Positions 25,118 through 34,924 of a stretch of 64,000 nt of DNA are shown in pieces. This DNA is from Pseudomonas sp. A-RE-19 (GTDB lineage: Bacteria; Pseudomonadota; Gammaproteobacteria; Pseudomonadales; Pseudomonadaceae). A model generated the notes under the pieces. That model searched no databases and was not told the origin of the DNA. It saw only the letters and a program-made list of their open reading frames with translations. Where the stretch lies: assembly GCF_019956555.1 (NCBI RefSeq), contig NZ_JAHBDQ010000055.1, positions 162,074-226,073 on the forward strand. Direction: 5' to 3'. Positions within the stretch are counted from its first letter, which is position 1. Each line of letters starts with the position of its first letter. Both the position numbers and the translations under genes were made by a program.

Positions 25118-26111
25118 AGGCATCCACCTGACGCTCGGCTTCGCTGAGCGCCTGTTGCAACGTTTCGATCTGTTCGGCCGGTGCCTCGCTTGTTTGAGCT
25201 TTCTTGAGTTCGGCGCGGCGCATGGCCAACTGGATCTTTGCCCGTTTCAGCTCGACATCTTTCGTCGGTGCAGGCGGAGCAGGGATTTGCGGCGCACTGC
25301 TCTCCAGTTGTGCCAGCGCCTGTTCGGCGGCTTCGAACTGCTGTTGCAGCACGATCAGTTGCGATTGCTGTTCGAAGGTCGGCGGATGCCCGAAGGCCTT
25401 GAGCGATTTGTTCAGTTGCGCCCGACTCATCGCCAGATCGACCTTGGCTTTTTTCAGCGCCGCATCGGCATTGGCGGCCTTCTGTACACGAACGCGCTCG
25501 AGCGCGGCCTGAACCGGGTCGAGTGTCACTTCACTGGGCTGTACGGCGCGTTGGGCTCGGGCCTGGCGCTCGGCGAGTTTCTGTTCTTCTTCGCGATGTA
25601 AACGGGCATTGCGCTGTTCGAAGCGGCGTCGCGCGCGGTTGCGTTTGGCGGCCCGGGCCTGTTGTTCTGCCGGGCTGAACGCCAGCCCGCCGACAATCGG
25701 TAGTACCGTGGCCAGCGGTAATGGATGCATCTCGATGCAATCCACCGGGCAGGGTGCCACGCACAGGTCGCAACCGGTGCATTCGTCGACGATGACCGTG
25801 TGCATGAATTTCGCCGCGCCGACGATGGCGTCGACCGGGCAGGCTTGAATGCACTTGGTACAACCGATGCATTCGGCTTCGCGGATATAAGCGATCTGCG
25901 CCGGTGCCGAACCGCGACTGACGTCCAGTTCCAGCACCGGCACTTTCAGCAGGTCGGCCAGGGCCGCGATGGTTTCGCTGCCGCCCGGCGGGCACTTGTT
26001 GATCGGCTCGCCGCTGGCGATGCCTTCGGCGTAGGGTTTGCATCCGGGATGGCCACACTTGCCACATTGGGTTTGCGGCAAGAGGGCGTCGATGCGTTGA
26101 ATCAGACTCAT
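25104..26111 (-). CDS. rnfB: Rnf complex ferredoxin subunit RnfB with RnfC-like C-terminal tail
   Basis: A 335-aa iron-sulfur protein. Residues ~1-60 hold the four-Cys domain (TQCGKCGHPGC, then NKCPPGG). Residues ~80-135 hold two ferredoxin 4Fe-4S motifs (CIGCTKCIQACPVDA and CTGCDLCVAPCPVDC). From about 155 on it is a long charged, Ala/Lys/Gln-rich coiled-coil tail with two repeats, LKKAKVDLAMSRAQLNKSLK and LKRAKIQLAMRRAELKKAQ. That tail is of the type normally found at the end of RnfC. The protein lacks the hydrophobic N-terminal helix of E. coli RsxB. It overlaps rnfA by ATGA and rnfD by 14-20 bp. Confidence 0.85.
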   Translation of the reverse strand: MSLIQRIDALLPQTQCGKCGHPGCKPYAEGIASGEPINKCPPGGSETIAALADLLKVPVLELDVSRGSAPAQIAYIREAECIGCTKCIQACPVDAIVGAAKFMHTVIVDECTGCDLCVAPCPVDCIEMHPLPLATVLPIVGGLAFSPAEQQARAAKRNRARRRFEQRNARLHREEEQKLAERQARAQRAVQPSEVTLDPVQAALERVRVQKAANADAALKKAKVDLAMSRAQLNKSLKAFGHPPTFEQQSQLIVLQQQFEAAEQALAQLESSAPQIPAPPAPTKDVELKRAKIQLAMRRAELKKAQTSEAPAEQIETLQQALSEAERQVDAYVAP

Positions 26112-26677
26112 GTTTTGATCAGCCCGCTGAATCCGAGAAAAATCACCGCAATCAATCCGGCACCGATCAATTCGATCGGCAGGCCGCGAAAGGGCAGGGG
26201 GATATCGTTATCGAGTGTGCGTTGGCGCAAGTCGCTGAACAGACTCAGCACCAGCCAGAATCCCAGCCCGGCGCCAAGGCTCAGGGCTAAGGCGTGGAAA
26301 ATTCCCTTGTCGTTCTGAGCGTTGAGCAATGTCAGCCCAAGCACGCCGGCATTCCCCAGCAGCAGGGGCCAGAGGCCATCGAATGACAGCTTCGCAAACA
26401 ACGGTGACAGCAGCTTCAGCAGCGGGCTGATCAACAGAACGCTCAGTGGCAGGAACACAAACAGACGCAGGGATGTCAGTTCCAGCGGCACCAATAGCCA
26501 GTGGTAGAGCGCATAGCCGAGTGTGCCGACGATCAGCATCAGACACGTCGTTGCGATGCCCAGCGCGTGGACCTGCGACCGCTCGCTGGCCAACACCGGA
26601 TCGACGCCCAGCGGCCAGTGCAACACGAGGTTGTTGATCAGGGCAGCGCTGATAAGCGTAAGAAGCAGTTCGGTCAT
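26108..26677 (-). CDS. rnfA: Rnf complex subunit RnfA (lacking the [2Fe-2S] cysteines)
   Basis: A 189-aa protein with six hydrophobic helices, colinear with E. coli RsxA over its whole length (for example VNNFVL/INNLVL, IPLNLIYLRT/VPLELTSLRL, PAPFRG/PLPFRG). The two cluster-binding cysteines of canonical RnfA are replaced: LGLCP reads LGVDP (Asp26) and TNCAVLG reads GNAGVLG (Ala110). The only Cys is at 45, elsewhere. I chose the ATG at 26677 by alignment with RsxA; an upstream frame would add 15 residues. First gene of the cluster, downstream of metG and its terminator. Confidence 0.83.
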   Translation of the reverse strand: MTELLLTLISAALINNLVLHWPLGVDPVLASERSQVHALGIATTCLMLIVGTLGYALYHWLLVPLELTSLRLFVFLPLSVLLISPLLKLLSPLFAKLSFDGLWPLLLGNAGVLGLTLLNAQNDKGIFHALALSLGAGLGFWLVLSLFSDLRQRTLDNDIPLPFRGLPIELIGAGLIAVIFLGFSGLIKT

Positions 26678-26759
26678 GATCGTGCCGGCAAGGACAGGGC
26701 TCTCTAAAAAGAGATTAGGCATTATCCGGCAAGGAAGGAGGGTGGGCCAGACATGAAAA

Positions 26760-26790
26760 TCCCACAGTCGCGCCGGGCACGACTGTGGGA
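26760..26790 (-). terminator. terminator of metG
   Basis: An 11-bp perfect stem (TCCCACAGTCG/CGACTGTGGGA) starts 19 nt after metG and is followed on the minus strand by ATTTTC. Confidence 0.75.
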
Positions 26791-26808
26791 TCGATTTACC
26801 GCAGGGCT

Positions 26809-28860
26809 TTACTTGATGCGCTGACCTGGCTTGGCGCCGCTGTCGGGGCTCAACAGGTAGATTTCTTCACCGCCTGGGCCTGCCGCCATCACCATGCCTT
26901 CAGAGATCCCGAATTTCATTTTGCGGGGCTTGAGGTTGGCAATCATCATGGTCAGGCGACCATTGAGCTTGGACGGGTCCGGGTAGGCGCTCTTGATGCC
27001 GGAGAACACGTTGCGTTGCTCGTCACCGATGTCCAGGGTCAGGCGCAACAGCTTGTCGGCACCTTCCACGGCTTCTGCCTTGACGATCAGCGCAACGCGC
27101 AGGTCTACAGCGGCAAAGGTGTCGAACTCGATCTCTGGCGACAGCGGATCCTTGGCCAGTTCGCCGTTGCCGGCGGGTGCTGCTTCGCCGGTGTCGGTTG
27201 CGCTGGCGGTCAGGTCTTCTTTCGAGGCGTCGGTCATGGCTTGTACTTTTACCGGGTCGATGCGGGTCATCAACGGTTTGAACTCGTTCAGCTGATGGTT
27301 GCTGAGCAAGGTGGCGTGATCGTTCCAGGTCAGCGGGGCGACGTTCAGGAACGCCTCGGCATCGGCGGCCAGCAGCGGCAGCACCGGTTTGAGGAAAATC
27401 ACCAGTTGGCGGAACAGGTTGATACCCAGGGCGCAAATGGCCTGGACTTCATCCTGCTTGCCTTCCTGTTTGTTCAGCGACCACGGCGCCTTGTCGGCGA
27501 TCCAGGCGTTGGCCCGATCGGCCAGGCCCATGATTTCGCGCATGGCCCGGGCGAAGTCGCGAGCCTCATAGGCATCGGCAATGCTTGGCGCTGCGGCCAG
27601 GAAGGCATCGGTCAGTTCCGGCGCGGCGTTGCCGGCTACCAGTACGCCTGCGTTGCCTTTATGGATGAAACCGGCGCAACGGCTGGCGATGTTGACGACT
27701 TTGCCGACCAGATCCGAGTTGACCTTCTGCACGAAGTCTTCGAGGTTCAGGTCCAGGTCGTCGACGCCACGGCCCAGCTTGGCGGCGTAGTAGTAACGCA
27801 GGTATTCCGGCGACAGGTGATCCAGGTACGTCCGCGCCTTGACGAACGTGCCGCGGGACTTGGACATCTTCTGGCCGTTGACGGTCAGGTAGCCGTGTAC
27901 GTTGATGCCGGTCGGTTTACGGAACCCGGCGCCTTCGAGCATGGCGGGCCAGAACAGGGCGTGGAAGTTGACGATGTCCTTGCCGATGAAATGGTACAGC
28001 TCGGCGGTGGAGTCCTTGCCCCAGAACGCGTCGAAGTCCAGTTCCGGACGGCGGGCGCAGAGGTTCTTGAAGCTGGCCATGTAGCCGATTGGTGCGTCCA
28101 GCCACACGTAGAAATATTTGCCGGGCTCGTCCGGGATTTCGAAACCGAAGTACGGCGCATCGCGGGAGATGTCCCACTGTTGCAGGCCGGCGTCCAGCCA
28201 TTCGGCGATCTTGTTGGCCACGGCCTCTTGCAAGGTGCCGCTGCGGGTCCAGGCTTGCAGCATTTCCTGGAAGTCCGGCAGTTTGAAGAAGAAGTGCTGG
28301 GAGTCCTTGAGCACCGGCGTGGCGCCGGAGATTGCCGACTTCGGATCCTTCAGATCGGTCGGCGCGTAGGTCGCACCGCATTTCTCGCAGTTGTCGCCGT
28401 ACTGGTCTTCAGTGCCGCATTTCGGGCAGGTGCCCTTGATGAAGCGGTCGGCCAGGAACATTTTCTTTTCCGGGTCGAAGTACTGAGTGATCGAACGCGT
28501 GGCGATGTGCCCGGCGTCGCGCAGCTTCAGGTAGATCTGGCTCGACAGCTCACGGTTTTCTTCTGCGTGAGTGGAGTGGAAGTTGTCGAAGTCCACCAGG
28601 AACTCGGCAAAGTCGGCGCTGTGTTCAGCCTGGACGTTGGCGATCAGTTGTTCCGGGGTGATGCCTTCCTTTTCCGCGCGCAGCATGATGGCCGAACCGT
28701 GGGCGTCGTCGGCGCAGACATAAATGCATTGATTACCGCGATGCTTCTGGAAGCGCACCCACATATCGGTCTGGATGTATTCCAGCATATGGCCGAGGTG
28801 GATCGAACCATTGGCATAGGGCAGGGCGCTGGTGACGAGGATCTTGCGTGGCTCGGACAT
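26809..28860 (-). CDS. metG: methionyl-tRNA synthetase
   Basis: A 683-aa class I synthetase. The HIGH-like motif is in YANGSIHLGHM (15-25), the KMSKS loop in KMSKSRGTF (about 335), and the zinc knuckle ligands are Cys145, Cys148, Cys158 and Cys161. The C-terminal ~110 residues are the EMAP-type tRNA-binding and dimerisation domain (FAAVDLRVALIVKAE). Length is normal for gammaproteobacteria. It is divergent from apbC across a REP pair. Confidence 0.97.
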   Translation of the reverse strand: MSEPRKILVTSALPYANGSIHLGHMLEYIQTDMWVRFQKHRGNQCIYVCADDAHGSAIMLRAEKEGITPEQLIANVQAEHSADFAEFLVDFDNFHSTHAEENRELSSQIYLKLRDAGHIATRSITQYFDPEKKMFLADRFIKGTCPKCGTEDQYGDNCEKCGATYAPTDLKDPKSAISGATPVLKDSQHFFFKLPDFQEMLQAWTRSGTLQEAVANKIAEWLDAGLQQWDISRDAPYFGFEIPDEPGKYFYVWLDAPIGYMASFKNLCARRPELDFDAFWGKDSTAELYHFIGKDIVNFHALFWPAMLEGAGFRKPTGINVHGYLTVNGQKMSKSRGTFVKARTYLDHLSPEYLRYYYAAKLGRGVDDLDLNLEDFVQKVNSDLVGKVVNIASRCAGFIHKGNAGVLVAGNAAPELTDAFLAAAPSIADAYEARDFARAMREIMGLADRANAWIADKAPWSLNKQEGKQDEVQAICALGINLFRQLVIFLKPVLPLLAADAEAFLNVAPLTWNDHATLLSNHQLNEFKPLMTRIDPVKVQAMTDASKEDLTASATDTGEAAPAGNGELAKDPLSPEIEFDTFAAVDLRVALIVKAEAVEGADKLLRLTLDIGDEQRNVFSGIKSAYPDPSKLNGRLTMMIANLKPRKMKFGISEGMVMAAGPGGEEIYLLSPDSGAKPGQRIK

Positions 28861-28964
28861 GGGGCTCGGCTACTTGATGAAACGGAGGTCGGCCACTATA
28901 AAGCGCCGGCGCATATTTTTCACCCCGTGAGCCTGTTTCATTGGATGAGTAATGGATGATTCAG

Positions 28965-29044
28965 TCAAAAGATCGCAGCCTTCGGCAGCTCCTACAAGTT
29001 CGACGCAATCCCTGTAGGAGCTGCCGAAGGCTGCGATCTTTTGA
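28965..29044. repeat. REP pair, TGTAGGAGCTGCCGAAGGCTGCGATC type
   Basis: Two perfect 32-bp inverted copies (28965-28996 and 29013-29044) lie between the divergent metG and apbC genes, so they sit within or near both promoters rather than at a 3' end. Confidence 0.9.
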
Positions 29045-29116
29045 TGGCATCCCGCCGAACGATCAGAACAGGTACGATACCCGCCTGATTTTCCAGTCTT
29101 GCTATCGGAGTTGCCC

Positions 29117-30211
29117 ATGAGCGCCGTCAATCGTGCAGCGGTGGAAGCCGTCCTTCGCCAATACACCGACCCTTACTTGAACCAGGACCCGGTCAGCGCC
29201 GGGTGCGTGCGCAGCATCGATATTCAGGGCGATCGCGTCAGCGTCCAGCTGGAGCTGGGTTACGCCGCCGGTCTGTTCAAGAGCGGCTGGGCGCAATTGC
29301 TGCAACTGGCCATCGAAGGCCTGGACGGTGTCGTCACCGCCCGCGTCGAGATCACCAGCGTGATCGCCGCGCACAAGGCTCAGGCACAGATTCCGGGGTT
29401 GGCCAACGTCAAGAACGTGGTGGCGGTGGCGTCCGGCAAGGGCGGTGTGGGCAAGTCCACCACCGCAGCCAACCTCGCGTTGGCGCTGGCTCGTGAAGGC
29501 GCCAAGGTCGGGATTCTCGATGCGGACATCTACGGCCCGAGCCAGGGCATCATGTTCGGCATCCCTGAAGGCACCCGACCAAAGGTCAAGGATCAGAAGT
29601 GGTTCATTCCGATTGAATCCCATGGCGTCGAAGTGATGTCCATGGCCTTTCTGACTGATGACAACACGCCGATGGTCTGGCGCGGGCCGATGGTTTCCGG
29701 CGCCTTGTTGCAACTGGTCACGCAAACAGCCTGGGGCGACCTGGATTACCTGGTCATCGACATGCCGCCAGGCACCGGCGATATCCAGTTGACCCTGGCG
29801 CAGAAAGTCCCGGTGGCCGGTGCGGTGATCGTGACTACCCCGCAGGACCTGGCATTGCTGGACGCGCGCAAGGGTGTGGAGATGTTCCGCAAGGTCAACA
29901 TCCCGGTGCTGGGCGTGGTCGAGAACATGGCCGTGCACATCTGCTCCAACTGCGGGCATGCCGAGCATCTGTTCGGTGAGGGCGGTGGTGTGAAGCTGGC
30001 CAACCAGTACGGTGTCGAACTGTTGGCTTCGTTGCCGCTGTCGATGCTGATCCGTGAACAGGCCGATGGCGGCAAGCCAACGGTGATCGCCGAGCCTGAC
30101 AGCCAGATTGCGATGGTTTACCAGGAACTGGCCCGCCACGTCGGCGCGCGGATTGTGTTGCAGGAAGCGGCAACGCCGGCGATGCCGAACATTACCGTCA
30201 GCGACGATTGA
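29117..30211 (+). CDS. apbC: iron-sulfur cluster carrier protein (Mrp/ApbC)
   Basis: A 364-aa P-loop ATPase that binds and transfers [4Fe-4S] clusters. An N-terminal MIP18/DUF59-like domain (residues 1-90) precedes the deviant Walker A GKGGVGKS at 107-114. The CxxC cluster ligands lie in HICSNCGHAEHLFGEGGG near 275. The ATG at 29117 follows CGGAG by 7 nt. The convergent SDR gene lies downstream, behind a REP pair. Confidence 0.94.
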   Translation: MSAVNRAAVEAVLRQYTDPYLNQDPVSAGCVRSIDIQGDRVSVQLELGYAAGLFKSGWAQLLQLAIEGLDGVVTARVEITSVIAAHKAQAQIPGLANVKNVVAVASGKGGVGKSTTAANLALALAREGAKVGILDADIYGPSQGIMFGIPEGTRPKVKDQKWFIPIESHGVEVMSMAFLTDDNTPMVWRGPMVSGALLQLVTQTAWGDLDYLVIDMPPGTGDIQLTLAQKVPVAGAVIVTTPQDLALLDARKGVEMFRKVNIPVLGVVENMAVHICSNCGHAEHLFGEGGGVKLANQYGVELLASLPLSMLIREQADGGKPTVIAEPDSQIAMVYQELARHVGARIVLQEAATPAMPNITVSDD

Positions 30212-30220
30212 TTCGTTGAA

Positions 30221-30312
30221 AAAAGATCGCAGCCTCGCTTCGCTCGACAGCTCCTACAGCTTTAAGCCAATCAATGTAGGAGCTGTCGAGCGAAGCGAGG
30301 CTGCGATCTTTT
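30221..30312. repeat. REP pair, GTAGGAGCTGTCGAGCGAAGCGAGG type
   Basis: A perfect 38-bp inverted repeat (30221-30258 and 30275-30312) sits between the convergent apbC and SDR genes. The copies begin 9 bp after apbC and end 10 bp before the SDR stop, so the pair fills the gap and may act as their shared 3' structure. Confidence 0.9.
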
Positions 30313-30321
30313 GATCTTGCT

Positions 30322-31080
30322 TTATATCCGCAACCCGCCATCCAGTTCGAGAATCCGACCGGTGTAGTAGTCGTTCTCGAAAATGTAGGCTGCCGACTGG
30401 GCAATCTCTTCAGGTTTACCCATGCGTTTGAGCGGAATCCCGGACGTCATTTTCTCCAGCGCTTCCGGCTTCATGCTCAGGGTCATTTCCGTTTCGATGA
30501 AACCCGGCGCAATGCCCGCCACGCGAATGCCGTAGCGCGCCAGTTCCTTGGCCCAGGTCACGGTCGCCGCGGCGACACCGGCCTTGGCGGCGGAGTAGTT
30601 GGTCTGGCCAATGTTGCCTGCGCGCGAAATCGACGAGATATTGATGATCGCGCCGCTGTTTTTCAGCTCGACCATTTTCGCCGCGACTTCACGGGTGCAC
30701 AGGAACACCCCGGTCAGGTTGACGTCGATGACCGCCTGCCATTGGGCCAGGCTCATCTTGGTCATTTCGCCGTCCTTGACCTTCAGCAGCAGGCCATCGC
30801 GCAGAATGCCGGCGTTGTTGATCAGGCCATGGATCGCGCCGAAATCGTCGGCCACCTGGGCGACCATGTAGCTCACTTGCTCTTCATCGGCGACGTTGCA
30901 CAGATAGGAACGAGCCTCGACACCCTTGGCTTTACAAGCGGCGACGGCGACGTCGAGTTTTTCCTGGTTCAGGTCCACCAACGCCAGCTTCGCGCCTTTG
31001 CCTGCGAGATACTCGGCCATGGAGCGGCCTAAACCCTGGCAACCGCCGGTGATAATGATTACTTTGTCAGTGAGTTGCAT
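30322..31080 (-). CDS. short-chain dehydrogenase/reductase (FabG-like)
   Basis: A 252-aa SDR with the nucleotide-binding TGGCQGLG at 11-18, NNAG (LINNAGILRDG), and the catalytic Ser-Tyr-Lys in NISSISRAGNIGQTNYSAAK. The C-terminal GGLRI is also typical. Substrate is unknown; FabG-like oxoacyl reduction is possible but fatty-acid genes are not nearby. I prefer the ATG at 31080, 8 nt after GGGGC; the ATG at 31086 would add two residues. It corresponds in position to PA4389. Confidence 0.85.
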   Translation of the reverse strand: MQLTDKVIIITGGCQGLGRSMAEYLAGKGAKLALVDLNQEKLDVAVAACKAKGVEARSYLCNVADEEQVSYMVAQVADDFGAIHGLINNAGILRDGLLLKVKDGEMTKMSLAQWQAVIDVNLTGVFLCTREVAAKMVELKNSGAIINISSISRAGNIGQTNYSAAKAGVAAATVTWAKELARYGIRVAGIAPGFIETEMTLSMKPEALEKMTSGIPLKRMGKPEEIAQSAAYIFENDYYTGRILELDGGLRI

Positions 31081-31245
31081 TCGCATAGCCCCATGGCAGA
31101 TCGGAGTGGTTTTCCTTCCTAGAGGGCCTCTCGATCTGAGCCTGATATGGCTTGGCTGCACATGAGAACTGCCCCTGTGGCGTTCTGGAACTTTCCCCAG
31201 GCGCCTGTCCGTTTTTTTGACGGGTTCTATATAAGGAGTCATAAA

Positions 31246-31977
31246 TTGAGCGTTGTAGTGGCTAAGCATGCCCGAGAATTGCTTCTCAAGGAATACCGTG
31301 GAGTGCTCTCGACGCACTCCAAGGCGATGCCCGGTTTCCCGTTTGGCTCCGTGGTTCCGTACTGTCTGGATGAACAGGGCCGGCCGCTGATCCTTATCAG
31401 CCGCATCGCTCAGCACACTCACAACCTGCAGAAAGATCCAAAATGCTCACTGTTGGTGGGTGAGCGTGAGGCCGAAGACGTACAAGCCGTTGGTCGGCTG
31501 ACCTACCTGGCCGAGGCGGAAAAGCTCAAGGACGCCGCTGCCATCGAAGCGGCCGCCGAGCGTTACTATCGCTATTTCCCCGATTCGCAGAACTATCACA
31601 AGGCCCATGATTTCGATTTCTGGGTGCTCAACGAGGTACGTCACCGCTACATTGGCGGCTTCGGTGCGATCCACTGGATCGATCAGTTGACCCTCGCCAA
31701 TCCGTTCGCCGGCAAAGCCGAAGTCAGCATGGTCGAGCACATGAACGCCGATCACGCCAAAGCCATCGCCCACTACGTCGAACTGGCGGGGCTGCCGAAA
31801 ACCGCTCCGGCGCAATTAACCGGCATCGACTCTGAAGGCATGCATTTACGCATCGGTCAGGGACTCTACTGGTTACCCTTTCAAGCACCTTGTAATACGC
31901 CGACACAAGTCCGGGAAGCCTTGGTTTTCCTGGCTCACGCCGAGCATTGGCCGAAAAATGAAGTGGCCGACGCTTGA
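31246..31977 (+). CDS. HugZ-like FMN-binding split-barrel protein
   Basis: A 243-aa protein: an N-terminal pyridoxamine-phosphate-oxidase-like split barrel (residues ~5-150, with GFPFGSVVPYCLDEQGRPLI and SLLVGE) and a C-terminal DUF2470/HugZ domain (SMVEHMNADHAKAIAHYVEL). HugZ proteins take part in heme use in some bacteria; others are general flavin or heme-binding oxidoreductases. The start is TTG at 31246, set by AAGGAG 7 nt upstream. Upstream in-frame codons back to 31147 lack a ribosome-binding site. Transcribed toward fxsA, 66 bp downstream. Confidence 0.82.
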   Translation: MSVVVAKHARELLLKEYRGVLSTHSKAMPGFPFGSVVPYCLDEQGRPLILISRIAQHTHNLQKDPKCSLLVGEREAEDVQAVGRLTYLAEAEKLKDAAAIEAAAERYYRYFPDSQNYHKAHDFDFWVLNEVRHRYIGGFGAIHWIDQLTLANPFAGKAEVSMVEHMNADHAKAIAHYVELAGLPKTAPAQLTGIDSEGMHLRIGQGLYWLPFQAPCNTPTQVREALVFLAHAEHWPKNEVADA

Positions 31978-32043
31978 ATTCACGAAACGGCGACGTCATC
32001 TAAGGAAAACTGGCAAGGTACTCTTGCGTTGAGGAACCATTTG

Positions 32044-32520
32044 ATGCGCCCTTTTTTGTTGCTTTTTGTACTGTTCCCGGTGTTGGAGCTGTTCGTATTC
32101 GTCAAGGTTAGCGGGGCGATCGGGTTTTTCCCGGCCCTGCTGCTGATCATTCTCGGCTCGATGCTCGGCGTGTTCGTGCTGCGTATCGCCGGTCTGGCAA
32201 CTGCACTGCGCGCCCGTGAAAGCCTGAACCGTGGCGAGCTGCCGGCCCAGACCATGCTCGAAGGCCTGATGCTGGCCCTGGCGGGTGGCCTGTTGATTCT
32301 GCCGGGCTTCGTCAGCGACGTGTTCGGTCTGATCATGTTGCTGCCGATTTCTCGTCGCCTGCTGGCCAATAAAATGCGTCTGCGCGCCGAGGAACAAGCG
32401 ATGCGTCAGCGTGCGTTCGCCGATGACCTGCAGCCACGGGGCGGTCCCGCTCCGCAGCAGCCTTTGGGCCGCGAGCCCAATGTGATCGAAGGCGAGTTCG
32501 AACACCGCGATACCAAGTAA
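32044..32520 (+). CDS. fxsA: FxsA family inner-membrane protein
   Basis: A 158-aa protein with hydrophobic segments at about 2-20 (PFLLLFVLFPVLELFVFV), 24-48 and 76-100, and a Pro/Gln/Arg-rich hydrophilic C-terminal tail. E. coli FxsA influences phage T7 exclusion by F plasmids. The gene sits just upstream of groESL, as it does in E. coli. The ATG at 32044 follows GAGGA by 8 nt; an in-frame ATG at 32029 is less likely. A UUCG-loop terminator separates it from groES. Confidence 0.88.
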   Translation: MRPFLLLFVLFPVLELFVFVKVSGAIGFFPALLLIILGSMLGVFVLRIAGLATALRARESLNRGELPAQTMLEGLMLALAGGLLILPGFVSDVFGLIMLLPISRRLLANKMRLRAEEQAMRQRAFADDLQPRGGPAPQQPLGREPNVIEGEFEHRDTK

Positions 32521-32531
32521 CACTTCGATCG

Positions 32532-32561
32532 ACACGGCACCTTCGGGTGCCGTGTTCGTTT
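32532..32561 (+). terminator. terminator of fxsA
   Basis: A 10-bp stem (ACACGGCACC/GGTGCCGTGT) closed by a TTCG tetraloop is followed by TCGTTTTC, 12 nt after fxsA. Confidence 0.8.
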
Positions 32562-32596
32562 TCAGGGCATTGACGTAAAAAATTTCGCTCCCCGCC

Positions 32597-32622
32597 CTTG
32601 AAATAAGCTTGTGCGCCCTTAT
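32597..32622 (+). promoter_or_regulatory. sigma-32 heat-shock promoter of groESL
   Basis: CTTGAAA (32597-32603) and CCCTTAT (32616-32622) separated by 12 bp match the RpoH consensus well. The promoter lies about 145 bp before groES. No CIRCE element is seen. Confidence 0.75.
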
Positions 32623-32766
32623 GTAACGGTCACCGCAAGGTTTCTGGCAATTGCGCCAGACAGACTTCCGCGGTTCGCTTGACGAACCGCACCCGGCGCC
32701 GCCGGATTTGTTAAACCCGCCGGGACTACACCGGCCGATGAAAACCACAATTAGGAGAGATCGACA

Positions 32767-33060
32767 ATGAAGCTTCGTCCTCTGCATGACCGCGTCGTCG
32801 TCCGTCGCAGCGAAGAAGAAAAGAAAACCGCTGGCGGTATCGTCCTGCCAGGTTCGGCTGCTGAAAAGCCAAACCAGGGTGAAGTCCTCGCCGTAGGCCC
32901 AGGCAAAGCACTGGACAACGGTGAAGTGCGTGCGCTGGCCGTGAAAGTGGGTGACAAGGTTGTGTTCGGCCCTTACTCCGGCAGCAACACTGTGAAAGTT
33001 GATGGCGAAGACCTGCTGGTTATTGGCGAGAGCGAAATCCTCGCAGTAATCGAAGGCTGA
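32767..33060 (+). CDS. groES: co-chaperonin GroES
   Basis: A 97-aa co-chaperonin that caps the GroEL folding chamber. The mobile loop (EEKKTAGGIVLPGSAAEKPN) and the roof segment are intact. TAGGAGAG lies 8 nt before the ATG. It is the first gene of the heat-inducible groESL operon, with groEL 49 bp downstream. Codon bias is strong. Confidence 0.98.
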   Translation: MKLRPLHDRVVVRRSEEEKKTAGGIVLPGSAAEKPNQGEVLAVGPGKALDNGEVRALAVKVGDKVVFGPYSGSNTVKVDGEDLLVIGESEILAVIEG

Positions 33061-33109
33061 TTCCCCGCTCATTTTCCCGCTACTACAAAGTATTTAAGGA
33101 ATATCGATC

Positions 33110-34753
<1,644 letters not shown>

Positions 34754-34770
34754 GCCAGCCTTACCCCTAT

Positions 34771-34810
34771 AAAAAACCCCGCCTGCGTTGAGCAGGCGGG
34801 GTTTTTTATT
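34771..34810 (+). terminator. terminator of groESL
   Basis: A 10-bp stem (CCCCGCCTGC/GCAGGCGGGG) with loop GTTGA is followed by six T residues; an A-run on the left makes it potentially bidirectional. Confidence 0.92.
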
Positions 34811-34848
34811 GCCTTCATTTTGGTAGGTCTGGAGACCGGGTCGCGCCC

Positions 34849-34915
34849 ATCGCGGGCAAGCCACGCTCCCACACTGGATTGCGTTAAACCTGTAGGAGCG
34901 AGGCTTGCCCGCGAA
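34849..34915. repeat. REP pair, GTAGGAGCGAGGCTTGCCCGCGAA type
   Basis: Inverted copies at 34849-34873 and 34891-34915 lie between the convergent groEL and PAP2 genes. The left copy is hybrid: its outer end is GTGGGAGCG rather than GTAGGAGCG. Confidence 0.85.
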
Positions 34916-34924
34916 GGCGTCAGC

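Noticed and set aside
26785..28959. A 724-codon open frame antisense to metG (and similar long antisense frames at 5087-6508 and 33083-34864)
   Set aside because: These mirror highly biased, GC-rich genes (metG, glpK, groEL). The proteins are low-complexity and the sense genes have complete family motifs.
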